A stretch of 64,000 nucleotides of DNA, taken from positions 62,001 through 126,000 of the forward strand of contig JANRIQ010000018.1 in NCBI GenBank assembly GCA_033764775.1, read 5' to 3'. The notes under the pieces were generated by a model. It had not been told where the DNA came from, ran no database searches, and saw only the letters and a program-made list of their open reading frames with translations. A program made the translations under genes and the position numbers. This document shows positions 45,322-54,964 of this stretch, piece by piece (the first letter of the stretch is position 1; the number at the start of each line of letters is the position of its first letter). The DNA comes from JAWXCE01 sp033764775. GTDB lineage: Bacteria; Pseudomonadota; Alphaproteobacteria; Rhizobiales; Rhodomicrobiaceae.

Positions 45322-46533
45322 ATGGATCTTATCGGGCGGTATCTGTTTCGCCAGACAGCGGGCGCGCTGTTGATGATCCTGATCACGCTCACGCTGATCC
45401 TGTGGCTCTCCTCGGCGCTGAAACAGCTCTCCCTGATGACCAGTCAGGGTCAGGGCCTCATGGTGTTCTTAAAGATCACCTCGCTCGCCATCCCCAACCT
45501 CATCGCCGTGGTGGCGCCCGTCGCCTTGCTGATCGCGTGCCTGCACACGCTCAATCGCATCAACGGCGACAGCGAACTCATCGTGTTGAACGCCGCCGGC
45601 GCCTCGGTGTGGCGGGTGCTGAGGCCGTATCTGCTGCTCGGCGTGCTCGTCATGCTGTTCACGCTGGCGGTGAACGCCTACTTTCTTCCGCAAAGCATGC
45701 GGCTGCTGAAAGAGTACATCACCCAGGTGCGGGCCGACATCATCTCGCAGGTGCTCCAGCCAGGGCAATTCTCCAGCGCCGACAAAGGCTTGACGTTCCA
45801 CATCCGCGACCGTGAAAACGACGGGCGGCTGCTCGGCCTTGTCGTGCATGACGAGCGCGACGCGAAGCGCGTGATGACCTATCTCGCCGATCACGGGCGC
45901 ATCGTTGAGCAGGACGGCAAGGCGTTCCTCATCATGTATGAGGGGCACATCCACCGCCAACAAGGCGACGACCCGGCGGTCAACATCGTGACGTTCGACA
46001 GCTATCTGTTCGATCTCAGCCAGTTGACGGCGGCGAACGCGAAAAGCGCGTCGTCCGAGCCGGACTACAAGCCGCGGGAGTTGTTCCTCCATGAGCTGAT
46101 CTATCCGAACGTGAACAGCGTGGAGTACCGGAAAAACCGCGGCAAATTCAAAGCGGAGCTGCATGAGCGGCTGTCGAACCCGCTCTATCCCATCCTGTTC
46201 GTCCTGATCGCCGTGCTGCATCTGGGATATGCGCGCACCACGCGCGAGGGCCGCGTCGAGAGCCTGGTGATGGCCTTCACTGTTGCGGCGCTGTTCCGCG
46301 TAGCGGGGCTGACGCTCACCAATCTGGCCGCCAAGCAAAGCTGGGCGATCTTCGCCATGTACGGGCTGCCGCTCGCGGGCATAATCGGCGTTTTGCTGAT
46401 GCTCGCGTTCAACATCCGGCCGCTGTCGTTCCCGCGCATCTCGCTGACGGTGCCGTCCCTACCCTTTCGCCGCAAAAATGACAACGATGTTCGGCAGTTG
46501 GCGCGTAGCGGAAATTCACCGGCGCGCCCCTGA
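45322..46533 (+). CDS. lptF: LPS export permease LptF
   Basis: A 403-residue YjgP/YjgQ-family inner-membrane subunit of the LptB2FG transporter, which extracts lipopolysaccharide from the inner membrane. N-terminal spans (about 12-34, 53-75, 100-120) are followed by a periplasmic beta-jellyroll and three C-terminal spans. ATG 45322 (MDLIGRYLFRQTAGALLMIL) gives the family N-terminus. It is followed by lptG after 3 nt. A periplasmic region with KRVMTYLADHGRIV is typical. Confidence 0.94.
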   Translation: MDLIGRYLFRQTAGALLMILITLTLILWLSSALKQLSLMTSQGQGLMVFLKITSLAIPNLIAVVAPVALLIACLHTLNRINGDSELIVLNAAGASVWRVLRPYLLLGVLVMLFTLAVNAYFLPQSMRLLKEYITQVRADIISQVLQPGQFSSADKGLTFHIRDRENDGRLLGLVVHDERDAKRVMTYLADHGRIVEQDGKAFLIMYEGHIHRQQGDDPAVNIVTFDSYLFDLSQLTAANAKSASSEPDYKPRELFLHELIYPNVNSVEYRKNRGKFKAELHERLSNPLYPILFVLIAVLHLGYARTTREGRVESLVMAFTVAALFRVAGLTLTNLAAKQSWAIFAMYGLPLAGIIGVLLMLAFNIRPLSFPRISLTVPSLPFRRKNDNDVRQLARSGNSPARP

Positions 46534-46536
46534 CCC

Positions 46537-47631
46537 ATGACGGCGATTAGCACTCTCGGCCGATATATGTCGAAGCGGTTCGCCGTTTCGATTTTTAGCG
46601 TGTTTGTGCTGTGCTATATTTTGATCTTCTTCATCGACTTTATTGAAATTCTCCGCGAGGGCGGCAAAAAGGGTGGCGCATCCACGGGTTTGCTGGCGCT
46701 CATCACCTTTCTGCGGCTGCCTGCCTTCACCGAACTGATCCTGCCGTTCGCGGTCCTCATCGGCGCCATGGGCGCGTTCCTCACCTTCAGCCGGTCGTCG
46801 GAGCTTGTGGTGATCCGCTCGGCGGGAATGTCGGTGTGGCAATTCCTGCAACCGGGGTTGCTGGTAGCGCTTGTCATCGGCGTCGGCGCCGTGACCGTTT
46901 ACAATCCGCTCGCCGCGATGGCCAAGGCCTATTCCGAGCGGCTTTACGCGGAGAGTTTTGGGGGCGAGAAATCCGTGCTCTCGAAGGGCCGCGGCGGCGC
47001 TTGGCTGCGGCAGGACGGCGTCGACGGACAGTCGATCGTCTACGCCAAAGCGGTGGCCGACAGGGGCGTTTCGCTAGGCGGCGTAACCCTGTTGCAATTT
47101 GACAGCAACAAAAAATTTCTTGAGAGAGTGGAGGCCCAGAAGGCCACTTTGAAGAGTGGTTATTGGCAACTAGAGAACGCCCACGTAAGCAGCGCCGATG
47201 GTCAAAGCCAGTTCTATAAGACGTATATCGTCAGTACATTTCTCACACCGGAACAAGCGACCGAGAGCATCGGCTCCGTCGAGAGCGTCTCTTTCTGGGA
47301 GTTGCCGAAGTTCATCGAGTTCACGGAGCGGGCGGGACTTTCATCGGAGAAATATAAACTGTACTATCAGACGCTTCTCGCAAAACCGTTGCTTATGGCG
47401 GCGATGGTGCTAGTAGCGGCCACTTGCACCTTGAGATCCTTCCGTTTTGGCCGCATCCAGACTATGGTGATCGCGGGTTTGGCATCGGGATTCGGTTTCT
47501 TCATTTTGTCCGAATTGTCCCGGAAATTGGGAACATCCGGTCTGACGCCAGCCACAGTCGCCGCTTGGGCGCCCGCCGTTATCGCCACTTTTTTGGCTCT
47601 TACAGTATTGCTAAACCAGGAAGACGGTTAA
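46537..47631 (+). CDS. lptG: LPS export permease LptG
   Basis: A 364-residue partner of LptF. The N-terminal TLGRYMSKRFAVSIF motif, three spans, a jellyroll domain and three C-terminal spans are seen, as expected for the YjgQ family. The stop codon overlaps the lptD start (TAATG), so LptF, LptG and LptD are made from one message that links the two ends of the LPS bridge. Confidence 0.94.
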   Translation: MTAISTLGRYMSKRFAVSIFSVFVLCYILIFFIDFIEILREGGKKGGASTGLLALITFLRLPAFTELILPFAVLIGAMGAFLTFSRSSELVVIRSAGMSVWQFLQPGLLVALVIGVGAVTVYNPLAAMAKAYSERLYAESFGGEKSVLSKGRGGAWLRQDGVDGQSIVYAKAVADRGVSLGGVTLLQFDSNKKFLERVEAQKATLKSGYWQLENAHVSSADGQSQFYKTYIVSTFLTPEQATESIGSVESVSFWELPKFIEFTERAGLSSEKYKLYYQTLLAKPLLMAAMVLVAATCTLRSFRFGRIQTMVIAGLASGFGFFILSELSRKLGTSGLTPATVAAWAPAVIATFLALTVLLNQEDG

Positions 47632-49916
47632 TGACGGCGATCGAGCGGGAAAACGGGGGGAGCGGATTGGGGACGATGTCATTCGGCCAATTCCCGGCCT
47701 GCTGCGCTGCGCTCGCGCTGATCGCGGCGGCGTTCCTCATTGCGCCGCCGGCCCGATCGGCCGAGACCGGCGAAGGTTTGCTTAAGCAGCAATTCGGCGC
47801 CGGCAAAAATCAGCCTCTCCTGCTCCAGGCCGATCAGATGATTTACGACCGGGAGAACGACCGCGTCGTCGCCAAGGGCAACATCGAGATTTATTACAAT
47901 AACTACGTCCTTCTGGCGGAGGAAATCGTCTACGACCAGAAGGCCAACACGCTCACCGCGATGGGCAATGTGCGGATCAAGGAGCCGGACGGCTCTGTTG
48001 TGAACGCCGACAAGATCACGCTCACCGACAACTTCCGCGACGGGTTCATCCAATCGCTGCGCGTGGTCACCAAGGACGACGCGCGCATCTCGGCCGCCAA
48101 CGCCTATCGTCGCGACGGCGAGACGACCGAGTTCGAAAATGGGCAGTTCACGCCGTGTAAAGTGTGCGAGAAGAACCCGGAAGCGCCGCCCATTTGGCGC
48201 ATCAAGGCCAAGAAGATCATTCACAAAAAAGCCGAGCAGAATATCTACTACGAAGACGCCAAGCTAGAGTTCTTCGGCCTGCCGCTTGTCTATGTTCCGT
48301 ATTTTTATCACCCGGACCCGACGGTGAAGCGGCGCTCCGGCTTTCTGACGCCGTCTTACGGCAACTCCACCGAGCTCGGCTTCACCACCGAGATCCCATA
48401 TTATTACGCGTTTTCGCCGTCTTACGACCTGACCTTGACGCCGGTTGTGACAACCGAAGCCGGTATTCTTTTGAAGGGCGAATGGCGTCAGAAGCTGGAG
48501 ACCGGTCAATATCGGATCCGGGCGTCTGGCGCTTACAACGAAGACCCGAAGGACGGGATCGACGATTTCCGCGGCAGCATCGACACCAAAGGGGAGTTCA
48601 GCCTCGGGTCGTTCTGGAAGTGGGGATGGGACGCGACCATCGAGTCGGACGAGACGTTCCGGCGCTTCTACAAGATCGACAATATCTACACGACCGACCG
48701 TGTGTCGCAGGTCTATATGACTGGGCAAAGCGAGAGGAATTACTTCTCGGCGCGGATGTATCACTTTGGCGGCCTCACCTTCAAGGAAACCGACGAGGCC
48801 GACTCCACGGTGCATCCTGTGATCGACTACAACTACATTTTTAAGGACCCGGTGGCCGGCGGCGAACTCAGCTTCAACGCCAACGCGCTCTCTTTGACGC
48901 GCGAGGACGGCGCAGACACGCACCGCATCGTCGCCGAGAGCACGTGGCGCAAATCCATGACCGACTCCATAGGCCAGGTGATCACGCCGTTCCTTTACGC
49001 GCGCGGCGACCTGTACCGGGTGTCGAGCTTCACCGACCCCATCAGCATCGAAGACGAAGACTCTGACACCATCGCTCGGGGCACGGCCGCCGCCGGTCTG
49101 GAATATCGCTATCCGTTTGTGAAGCACACGGCCACGGCGTCGCACGTCGTCGAGCCGATCGCGCAGATCATTGCGCGTCCTGGCACCAACGATCAGGACC
49201 AGGTGCCGAACGAGGACGCCAACAGCTTGATCTTCGACGACACCTTGCTGTTCGACATCGACAAATTCTCCGGCTACGACCGGCTGGAGACAGGCACGCG
49301 AGCCAATGTTGGCGTGCAATACAGCTTCCAAACCAACTCCGGTTGGAGCGCACGAAGCCTCATCGGGCAGAGCTACCAAATCGCCGGGCCGAACTCTTAC
49401 GAAAGCGATACGGGCCTCGGGAGCGACTCATCGGATTACGTGACCGGCCTATACGTGAACACGCCGCAGAACCTCCGGTTGATTTCCCAGGCTCGCTTTG
49501 ATCAGAAAGACCTCGAGCTGAAGCGCCAGGACATCCAGGTCATCGCATCGCTCGGTCCTCTGTACGGTTCCGCCAGCTACGTCGACGCGAAGGCGCAGCC
49601 CGAGCTCGGCTACAACGAAGACCGCGAGGAGTTTTCCGGCCTCGCGGCCATTCGCCTCACCGACTACTGGACCATGTTCGCGGATATGCGCTACGACATC
49701 GCCGACGACCAGTTCATCCGCGACAGCATCGGCGTGCGTTACGCCGACGAATGCTTCGTTTTGTCGGTCACCTACGCTCAGCAGTTTATCAAGGATGGCG
49801 AGATCCGGCCCGACGAAACTGTTATGGTGCGGTTCGAGCTGAAGGGCGTCGGAAGCGACGCGCAGACCACCGACAGCATCGGCGAGATTTCGCCGGAAGC
49901 GAGCTTGATTAAGTGA
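47631..49916 (+). CDS. lptD: LPS-assembly outer-membrane protein LptD
   Basis: A 761-residue beta-barrel that inserts LPS into the outer leaflet. A signal peptide (about 16-45 from ATG 47631, ending PARSA) is followed by an N-terminal OstA domain (about 60-180) and a long barrel with many alternating aromatic strands. The Cys pair in FTPCKVCEKNPE could form one of the disulfides typical of LptD. ATG 47676, 15 codons later, begins closer to the signal peptide and is a possible alternative start. Confidence 0.93.
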   Translation: MTAIERENGGSGLGTMSFGQFPACCAALALIAAAFLIAPPARSAETGEGLLKQQFGAGKNQPLLLQADQMIYDRENDRVVAKGNIEIYYNNYVLLAEEIVYDQKANTLTAMGNVRIKEPDGSVVNADKITLTDNFRDGFIQSLRVVTKDDARISAANAYRRDGETTEFENGQFTPCKVCEKNPEAPPIWRIKAKKIIHKKAEQNIYYEDAKLEFFGLPLVYVPYFYHPDPTVKRRSGFLTPSYGNSTELGFTTEIPYYYAFSPSYDLTLTPVVTTEAGILLKGEWRQKLETGQYRIRASGAYNEDPKDGIDDFRGSIDTKGEFSLGSFWKWGWDATIESDETFRRFYKIDNIYTTDRVSQVYMTGQSERNYFSARMYHFGGLTFKETDEADSTVHPVIDYNYIFKDPVAGGELSFNANALSLTREDGADTHRIVAESTWRKSMTDSIGQVITPFLYARGDLYRVSSFTDPISIEDEDSDTIARGTAAAGLEYRYPFVKHTATASHVVEPIAQIIARPGTNDQDQVPNEDANSLIFDDTLLFDIDKFSGYDRLETGTRANVGVQYSFQTNSGWSARSLIGQSYQIAGPNSYESDTGLGSDSSDYVTGLYVNTPQNLRLISQARFDQKDLELKRQDIQVIASLGPLYGSASYVDAKAQPELGYNEDREEFSGLAAIRLTDYWTMFADMRYDIADDQFIRDSIGVRYADECFVLSVTYAQQFIKDGEIRPDETVMVRFELKGVGSDAQTTDSIGEISPEASLIK

Positions 49917-50031
49917 CGCAGACCGCGTCGGCGCCGACGCCTCATCGCTGGGGCGTGACCGGCGCGGCCACAATCGCGCCGCGAAGTGCGGTCAACTTTG
50001 CGGTGGTCTGAGTCGAACAGAGCCAACCAGC

Positions 50032-51165
50032 ATGCCCGGATCGCATTTCTTCGCACACACGGTCAAACGCCTAGCGCGCAGCGCCGCTATTATCCGCCTC
50101 TTTGCTTGTGCGCTCGCGGGGCTTCTTGCGCTCGAGTCGGCCCGGGCGGATCTCGCCGTTGTCACGGTCGTCAACGGCGACCCGATCTCCTCCTACGAAG
50201 TGGATCAGCGTCAGCGCTTCCTCGCTATGACAAGCGGCTTCGGCGATGAGATGAAAAAGCGCTTTCAGGCCGCCATCAAATCGCCTGAGACCAACCAGCG
50301 CTTCCGTGAATTCATGCAGGCTCGCAGGCCGCAAACGAAGGAGGAGCAGAAGGCGCTGCAGGACGAGTTCATCGCCGGGCTGCAAAAAACCATTCGCGAC
50401 TCCGTGATCCGCTCCCGCGCCGGGGCCAATCGCAACCAAGCCCTCAAGGAATTGGTCGACGAAAAGCTTATGATCCAGGACGCGAAAAAGAACGGCATCG
50501 TGGTCAGCGACGACGACGTGATGCAGCAGTTCGTCCGCAAAACCGACGACGGCAAAACCGTCTCGAACGCGGAGGAGCTCTTCGCCCAGCTCCGCACCGC
50601 GGGCGTCGACCCGAAAACCTTCAAGGAGAAGCGCCGCGCTCAGATCGCCTGGCAGCTGCTCATCCGCCGCCTATACGCCTCTCGCGTGCAAACCGCGCTT
50701 TCTCCGGCCGACGAACAGACCACCGGCGACGCCCCTGCGAACGCGCTCTACGAGCTTCGCCTCGTAAAGCTCGCCGCACCCGCCAACGCCGACCAAAAGC
50801 AACTCGCCCGGCTGTGGTCGACGGCGGACAACTTCCGCCAGCGCTTCACCTCGTGCGATACTCTCGACGCCCAGGCGAAGCTGATCAACGCATCGGTCGT
50901 GAAGCTGAGCAAGAAGCCGATCAACAGCTTCACCGGCGAAACCCGCACCTTGCTGCTCAAAAGCGCGGCCGGGCAGATGACGCCGCCGCTCATCAACGCC
51001 GGCGGGGTCGAAACTTATGCGGTGTGCGCAAAAACCGCCGCCGCCACAGCCGAAGCCGCGAAGGAGCCAAAAGCCGATAAACGCCAGCAGGAGCTGCAGC
51101 GTCAAGCGCAGGCGCATCTCAACTCGCTGAAGCGCACGGCGTCCATCGAACCGCCGTTGCAATAG
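50032..51165 (+). CDS. surA: SurA-like periplasmic chaperone
   Basis: A 377-residue exported chaperone for outer-membrane proteins such as LptD. The signal peptide (to about residue 40) is followed by the SurA N-terminal domain, beginning AVVTVVNGDPISSYEVDQRQ. A single C-terminal region (about 238-340) resembles a parvulin domain but is divergent and lacks the clear conserved active-site motif, so isomerase activity is uncertain. Position in lptD-surA-pdxA-rsmA is the classical order. Confidence 0.86.
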   Translation: MPGSHFFAHTVKRLARSAAIIRLFACALAGLLALESARADLAVVTVVNGDPISSYEVDQRQRFLAMTSGFGDEMKKRFQAAIKSPETNQRFREFMQARRPQTKEEQKALQDEFIAGLQKTIRDSVIRSRAGANRNQALKELVDEKLMIQDAKKNGIVVSDDDVMQQFVRKTDDGKTVSNAEELFAQLRTAGVDPKTFKEKRRAQIAWQLLIRRLYASRVQTALSPADEQTTGDAPANALYELRLVKLAAPANADQKQLARLWSTADNFRQRFTSCDTLDAQAKLINASVVKLSKKPINSFTGETRTLLLKSAAGQMTPPLINAGGVETYAVCAKTAAATAEAAKEPKADKRQQELQRQAQAHLNSLKRTASIEPPLQ

Positions 51166-51173
51166 GCGCCGGC

Positions 51174-52220
51174 ATGCCGCATCGCGCCGCCCCGGTCGTC
51201 ATGCTCACCATGGGCGACCCGGCGGGCGTCGGGCCTGAGATCGCGCTGAAGGCTTGGGCCTTGCGAGAAACTCTGTCGCTCAGGTCGTTCTGCTATGTGG
51301 GCGACGCACGCGCCCTCTCTCGCGCCGCCGCCGATTTGGGCCTTGCGGCTCCCATCCACCCGATCGCCGATGAGGCATGCGCGCCAGAAGCGGCGGACGT
51401 CTTCCAGCGCGCGATCCCCGTCCTCGACACGCCGCTCGCCGTCGAGCCTCGCCCCGGCGAACCGGATCACCGCAACGCCGACGCCGTGCTCGCCGCCATC
51501 GAACGCGCGGTGCGCTGCGTGGCGAGCGGCCAGGCCGGCGCCCTCGTCACCAATCCCATCGCCAAGCACGTGCTGCAGCGCGCCGGCTTTCCGCACCCGG
51601 GACACACGGAATATCTGGGCGCTCTCGCCCGCCGCAAGGGCCGCGACGCGTATCCGGTCATGATGCTGGCCGGCCCCGATCTGCGCGTCGCGCCGCTCAC
51701 CATCCACATCCCCTTGAGCGCCGTCGCAGCCGCCGTGACTCCAGCTCTCATCGATGCGACCGCGAAAACCCTCAGCGGCGGCCTGTCGACGCATTTCGGC
51801 ATCGAGCGTCCACGCATCGCGGTCTGCGGCCTCAACCCGCATGCGGGCGAAAACGGCATGCTGGGCGATGAGGAGACGCGCGTCATCGCGCCCGCCATCG
51901 CCGCATTGCGGGCCGAGGGTCTGGCCGTAACAGGCCCGCACTCCGCCGACACGCTGTTCCACGCCGCCGCCCGCCGCACCTACGACGCCGCCATCGCCAT
52001 GTATCACGATCAGGCGCTGCTGCCGGTGAAAACCCTGTATTTCGACGAAGCGGTGAACGTCACCCTCGGCCTGCCGTTCATTCGCACCTCGCCCGATCAC
52101 GGAGTCGCGTTCGACATCGCGGGCCGCGGCCTCGCCAACCCGGCAAGCCTCATCGCCGCCATCCGCATGGCGCACGGCATGGCGGCGCGGGCCAACGCGC
52201 GATCCGCCAAACCGGCATGA
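51174..52220 (+). CDS. pdxA: 4-hydroxythreonine-4-phosphate dehydrogenase
   Basis: A 348-residue NAD-dependent enzyme of pyridoxal 5'-phosphate synthesis (DXP-dependent route). The N-terminal motif TMGDPAGVGPEIALKAW and the metal-ligand region DAAIAMYHDQALLPVK are intact, and the LNPHAGENG segment is present. It follows surA by 8 nt and overlaps rsmA by 4 nt. PLP made here would serve enzymes such as Dat. Confidence 0.96.
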   Translation: MPHRAAPVVMLTMGDPAGVGPEIALKAWALRETLSLRSFCYVGDARALSRAAADLGLAAPIHPIADEACAPEAADVFQRAIPVLDTPLAVEPRPGEPDHRNADAVLAAIERAVRCVASGQAGALVTNPIAKHVLQRAGFPHPGHTEYLGALARRKGRDAYPVMMLAGPDLRVAPLTIHIPLSAVAAAVTPALIDATAKTLSGGLSTHFGIERPRIAVCGLNPHAGENGMLGDEETRVIAPAIAALRAEGLAVTGPHSADTLFHAAARRTYDAAIAMYHDQALLPVKTLYFDEAVNVTLGLPFIRTSPDHGVAFDIAGRGLANPASLIAAIRMAHGMAARANARSAKPA

Positions 52221-53071
52221 CGCTCGCCGCCGACGGTCTGCCCCCTTTGCGCGACGTGATCCGCCGCCTCGGGCTGTCGGCGCGCAAAAGCCTCAGCCAG
52301 AACTTCATCCTTGATTTGAACCTCACCGGCCGCATCGCCCGGGCGACAGGCCCGCTCGACGGAGCGACGGTGATCGAGATCGGCCCCGGCCCAGGCGGCC
52401 TCACGCGGGCGCTTCTGTCCGAGGGCGCGGGCGCCGTCATCGCCATCGAGCGGGACGAGCGCTGTTTGCCGGCGCTCGATGAGATCGCCGCGCACTGGCC
52501 GGGCCGGCTGCGCGTCATCCAAGGCGACGCGCTCGAAACCGATTACGCCGCGCTCGCCGCGCCCCACGCCGATGTCCGGATCATCGCGAATCTGCCCTAC
52601 GCGGTGGCCACGCCGCTGCTGCTCGGATGGCTGAAGGCCGATCCATGGCCGCCGTGGTGGAGGCGCATGGCGCTCATGTTCCAGCGCGAGGTGGCCGATC
52701 GCATCGTTGCGGCGCCCGGCTCCAAGGCCTATGGGCGATTGTCGATCGCGGCGCAGTGGCGGTCGCAACCCCATATCGCCTTCACAGTGCCGGCCCAGGC
52801 CTTCACGCCGCCGCCCAAGGTCTCGTCCGCGGTGGTGAGCATCGCGCCGACGCCCGAACCGGCCCCTGTTGGGGCGAGCCTCGAAGCCGTGACGGCGGCC
52901 GCGTTCGGCCAGCGGCGCAAAATGCTGCGCTCGGCGCTCAAGGGCATCTTCCCGCAGGTGGATGCGGCGTTGTCGGCGGCCGCGCTCGATGAGACCGCGC
53001 GGGCAGAGGATGTGGATGTGCCGGGGTTTTTGCGGCTGGCGGCCGTGTTGCAGGCGCAGCGGACCCGATGA
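52217..53071 (+). CDS. rsmA: 16S rRNA dimethyladenosine transferase RsmA/KsgA
   Basis: A 284-residue methyltransferase that dimethylates two adenines near the 3' end of 16S rRNA. It has KSLSQNFILD at the N-terminus, SAM motif I EIGPGPGGLTRALL and the catalytic NLPYAVATPLL motif. The ATG overlaps the pdxA stop. It is the last gene of the rightward lptF-to-rsmA run; the next gene is convergent, 28 bp away, with no strong terminator visible. Confidence 0.96.
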   Translation: MTLAADGLPPLRDVIRRLGLSARKSLSQNFILDLNLTGRIARATGPLDGATVIEIGPGPGGLTRALLSEGAGAVIAIERDERCLPALDEIAAHWPGRLRVIQGDALETDYAALAAPHADVRIIANLPYAVATPLLLGWLKADPWPPWWRRMALMFQREVADRIVAAPGSKAYGRLSIAAQWRSQPHIAFTVPAQAFTPPPKVSSAVVSIAPTPEPAPVGASLEAVTAAAFGQRRKMLRSALKGIFPQVDAALSAAALDETARAEDVDVPGFLRLAAVLQAQRTR

Positions 53072-53099
53072 TGCGCTCTTGAGTGGTGTCGCTGGGGCG

Positions 53100-53927
53100 C
53101 TAAAGCGCCAGCAGATCGGTATGTCCGATGACGCAGGCCGCCGCGCCCCGCCGGTCCGCCGCCCAGGCCGCCGCTTCATCCGCCGACAGCCCTCCCAACT
53201 CCAGCGCCACGCCCGCCGCGCCGTTGGCGAGCGCCGCGATAAGGGCGGCGTCGTCCGCACCCAGCCGCCACGGGCTGTAGGCCGTCTCAACCGTCCGCCC
53301 AGCGCGTTCAAGAGCCGCGGCCAACAGCGTGGCGCCGTCCGGACCCGCGGCCGGGCCGAAGCCCTTATCGGTGCGCTGGTGTGCGTGGAAGGCGGCGAGC
53401 GCCCGCGCGTCGTCGGGGTGAGGCGGCGACCACTCCTCGCGACCGTCATAGGTGAGCGCGGCGTAAACGGCGGCGCCCTCCACGGCCTGCGCGAAGCGCT
53501 CGATCCACGGCGGCGAAACGAGGTCGAACAGGGCGGACGCCGTCAGGATATCGGGTTTCTCCGCCATCACCGGCCCCACTCCCGAGCGCAGGTCCAACTC
53601 GTGCAGCGTCACGATCAGCGTTTTGCCGTACCAGACGAGCCTGAGCGCATCGCCGTCGTCGTCGGCTTCCTGCGCCCATGCGGAGAGCCGTTCGCGCGCG
53701 GTCGAAAGGAGAGCGCGGTCGTGGTCGTAAAGACGCCAGCGCTGACGGGCGCCCAAGGCGGGGGCGACCGCGCGCACCGTTGAGCCGGTTCCGCAGCCGA
53801 TGTCGGCGACAGCGATCTCAGCCCTATCGGCGAAGGCGAGCCGCAGCCGCCCGATGAGCGAGGCCGCACGCGCGCGCATGTCCGCCGCCTCCCTCAAGGC
53901 GAGCCAATCGGCTGAAAATCCGCTCAT
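53100..53927 (-). CDS. Class I SAM-dependent methyltransferase of the pterin-like cluster
   Basis: A 275-residue methyltransferase with motif I VADIGCGTGSTVRAVAPAL (about residues 41-59) and an acidic post-I residue in YDHDRALL. A C-terminal extension (about 195-275) is not part of the core fold. It is the last gene of a four-gene reverse-strand operon; its ATG overlaps the glycosyltransferase stop by 4 nt. The substrate is unknown. Context suggests methylation of a glycosylated small molecule rather than of rRNA or quinones. Confidence 0.82.
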   Translation of the reverse strand: MSGFSADWLALREAADMRARAASLIGRLRLAFADRAEIAVADIGCGTGSTVRAVAPALGARQRWRLYDHDRALLSTARERLSAWAQEADDDGDALRLVWYGKTLIVTLHELDLRSGVGPVMAEKPDILTASALFDLVSPPWIERFAQAVEGAAVYAALTYDGREEWSPPHPDDARALAAFHAHQRTDKGFGPAAGPDGATLLAAALERAGRTVETAYSPWRLGADDAALIAALANGAAGVALELGGLSADEAAAWAADRRGAAACVIGHTDLLAL

Positions 53928-54964
53928 GACCCCAGCTCCGTCATCACGTTGAAGATTTTTCGCGCCGTGTCGGGCCAGCGCGGCAGAGTATTGCCGTGGG
54001 CTTCGGCGCCTTGCGCAAGGCGGCGGCGCAGGTCGGCGTCGGTGAGAAGCGCACGCAGCGCGGCGGCGAAGGCGGACGCGTCGTCCGGCTCCGTGAGCAG
54101 CCCTGCGGCGGCGGGCACGGTGTCCGCGGTCGCCCCGCCCCGGCATGCGACGATGGGAAGGCCGCGCGCCATCGCCTCGGCATAGGCCATGCCGTAGCCC
54201 TCGTAGCGCGAGGCGAGGGCGAAGATGTCGGCGCTGGCGTATAGCGCGTCGAGGCCGCCTGCGCTCAAGGCGCCCAGCAGCCGCACGCGCGCGCTCAGGC
54301 CCGCGGCGTCGATGCGCGCGCGGATGTCGCCGACAGTCTCCGGATAGCGGTCGAGCGCGCCGGCGATGGAGCAGCGCCAGGGCAGATCGGCGATCATCGC
54401 CAGGGCGGCCACGAGCACGTCATAGCCTTTGCGCGGCGAAATCGTGCCGACCGAGACGATATGCGGGGGATCGCCCTGCCCTTGCGAGCGCGGCCCGCGC
54501 GTCACGCCCGGTTCGGCGACGGTGATTTTCCCCAGAGCCGCCCCGAAGTCCGCGACAAGCGTAGCGGCGGTCGCCCGGCTCGTGACGATCACCCGCGAGG
54601 CCAGCGCCAAGGCCTGACGCTCGCTGGCGAAGAGGCGGGCCGCGGTCTCGGTCTTCAGCCCGGTCTCATAGGCCAGCGGGTGATGGACGAGCGCGGCGAT
54701 GGGCGCGCGCGCGGCCGCGACGACCTCGGCCGGGAGCGCGCCATAGGCGAGGCCGTCGATAAGAGCCGGCTGGTCGAGCGCGGCGAGCGCTGCGCGCGTT
54801 TCATCCAGCTCGGCGGGCGATGGAAACGGAAACCCGGCCGGCAACGCGACGACGCTTGCGTCCACGCCGCTCGCCCGCCACGCCTCGATCACGGCGCGCG
54901 CATAGGCGTAGCCGCCTGTCGGCGCGTCGATGTCGCCGGGGATGAGAAAAGCGAACCGGGTCAC
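53924..54964 (-). CDS. GT4-type glycosyltransferase of the pterin-like cluster
   Basis: A 346-residue GT-B glycosyltransferase. N-terminal FAFLIPGDIDAPTGGYAYA is the acceptor-side motif; SVGTISPRKGYDVLVAAL starts the donor domain, and EGYGMAYAEAMARGLP carries the Glu-x7-Glu pattern of retaining GT4 enzymes. The start is GTG 54964, overlapping the upstream PTPS gene stop (GTGA). No signal peptide or TM, so the product acts in the cytosol. Donor and acceptor are not predictable from the sequence. Confidence 0.85.
   Translation of the reverse strand: MTRFAFLIPGDIDAPTGGYAYARAVIEAWRASGVDASVVALPAGFPFPSPAELDETRAALAALDQPALIDGLAYGALPAEVVAAARAPIAALVHHPLAYETGLKTETAARLFASERQALALASRVIVTSRATAATLVADFGAALGKITVAEPGVTRGPRSQGQGDPPHIVSVGTISPRKGYDVLVAALAMIADLPWRCSIAGALDRYPETVGDIRARIDAAGLSARVRLLGALSAGGLDALYASADIFALASRYEGYGMAYAEAMARGLPIVACRGGATADTVPAAAGLLTEPDDASAFAAALRALLTDADLRRRLAQGAEAHGNTLPRWPDTARKIFNVMTELGS

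Noticed and set aside
51166..51180. Riboswitch ahead of pdxA
   Set aside because: Only 8 nt separate surA and pdxA, too little for an aptamer.
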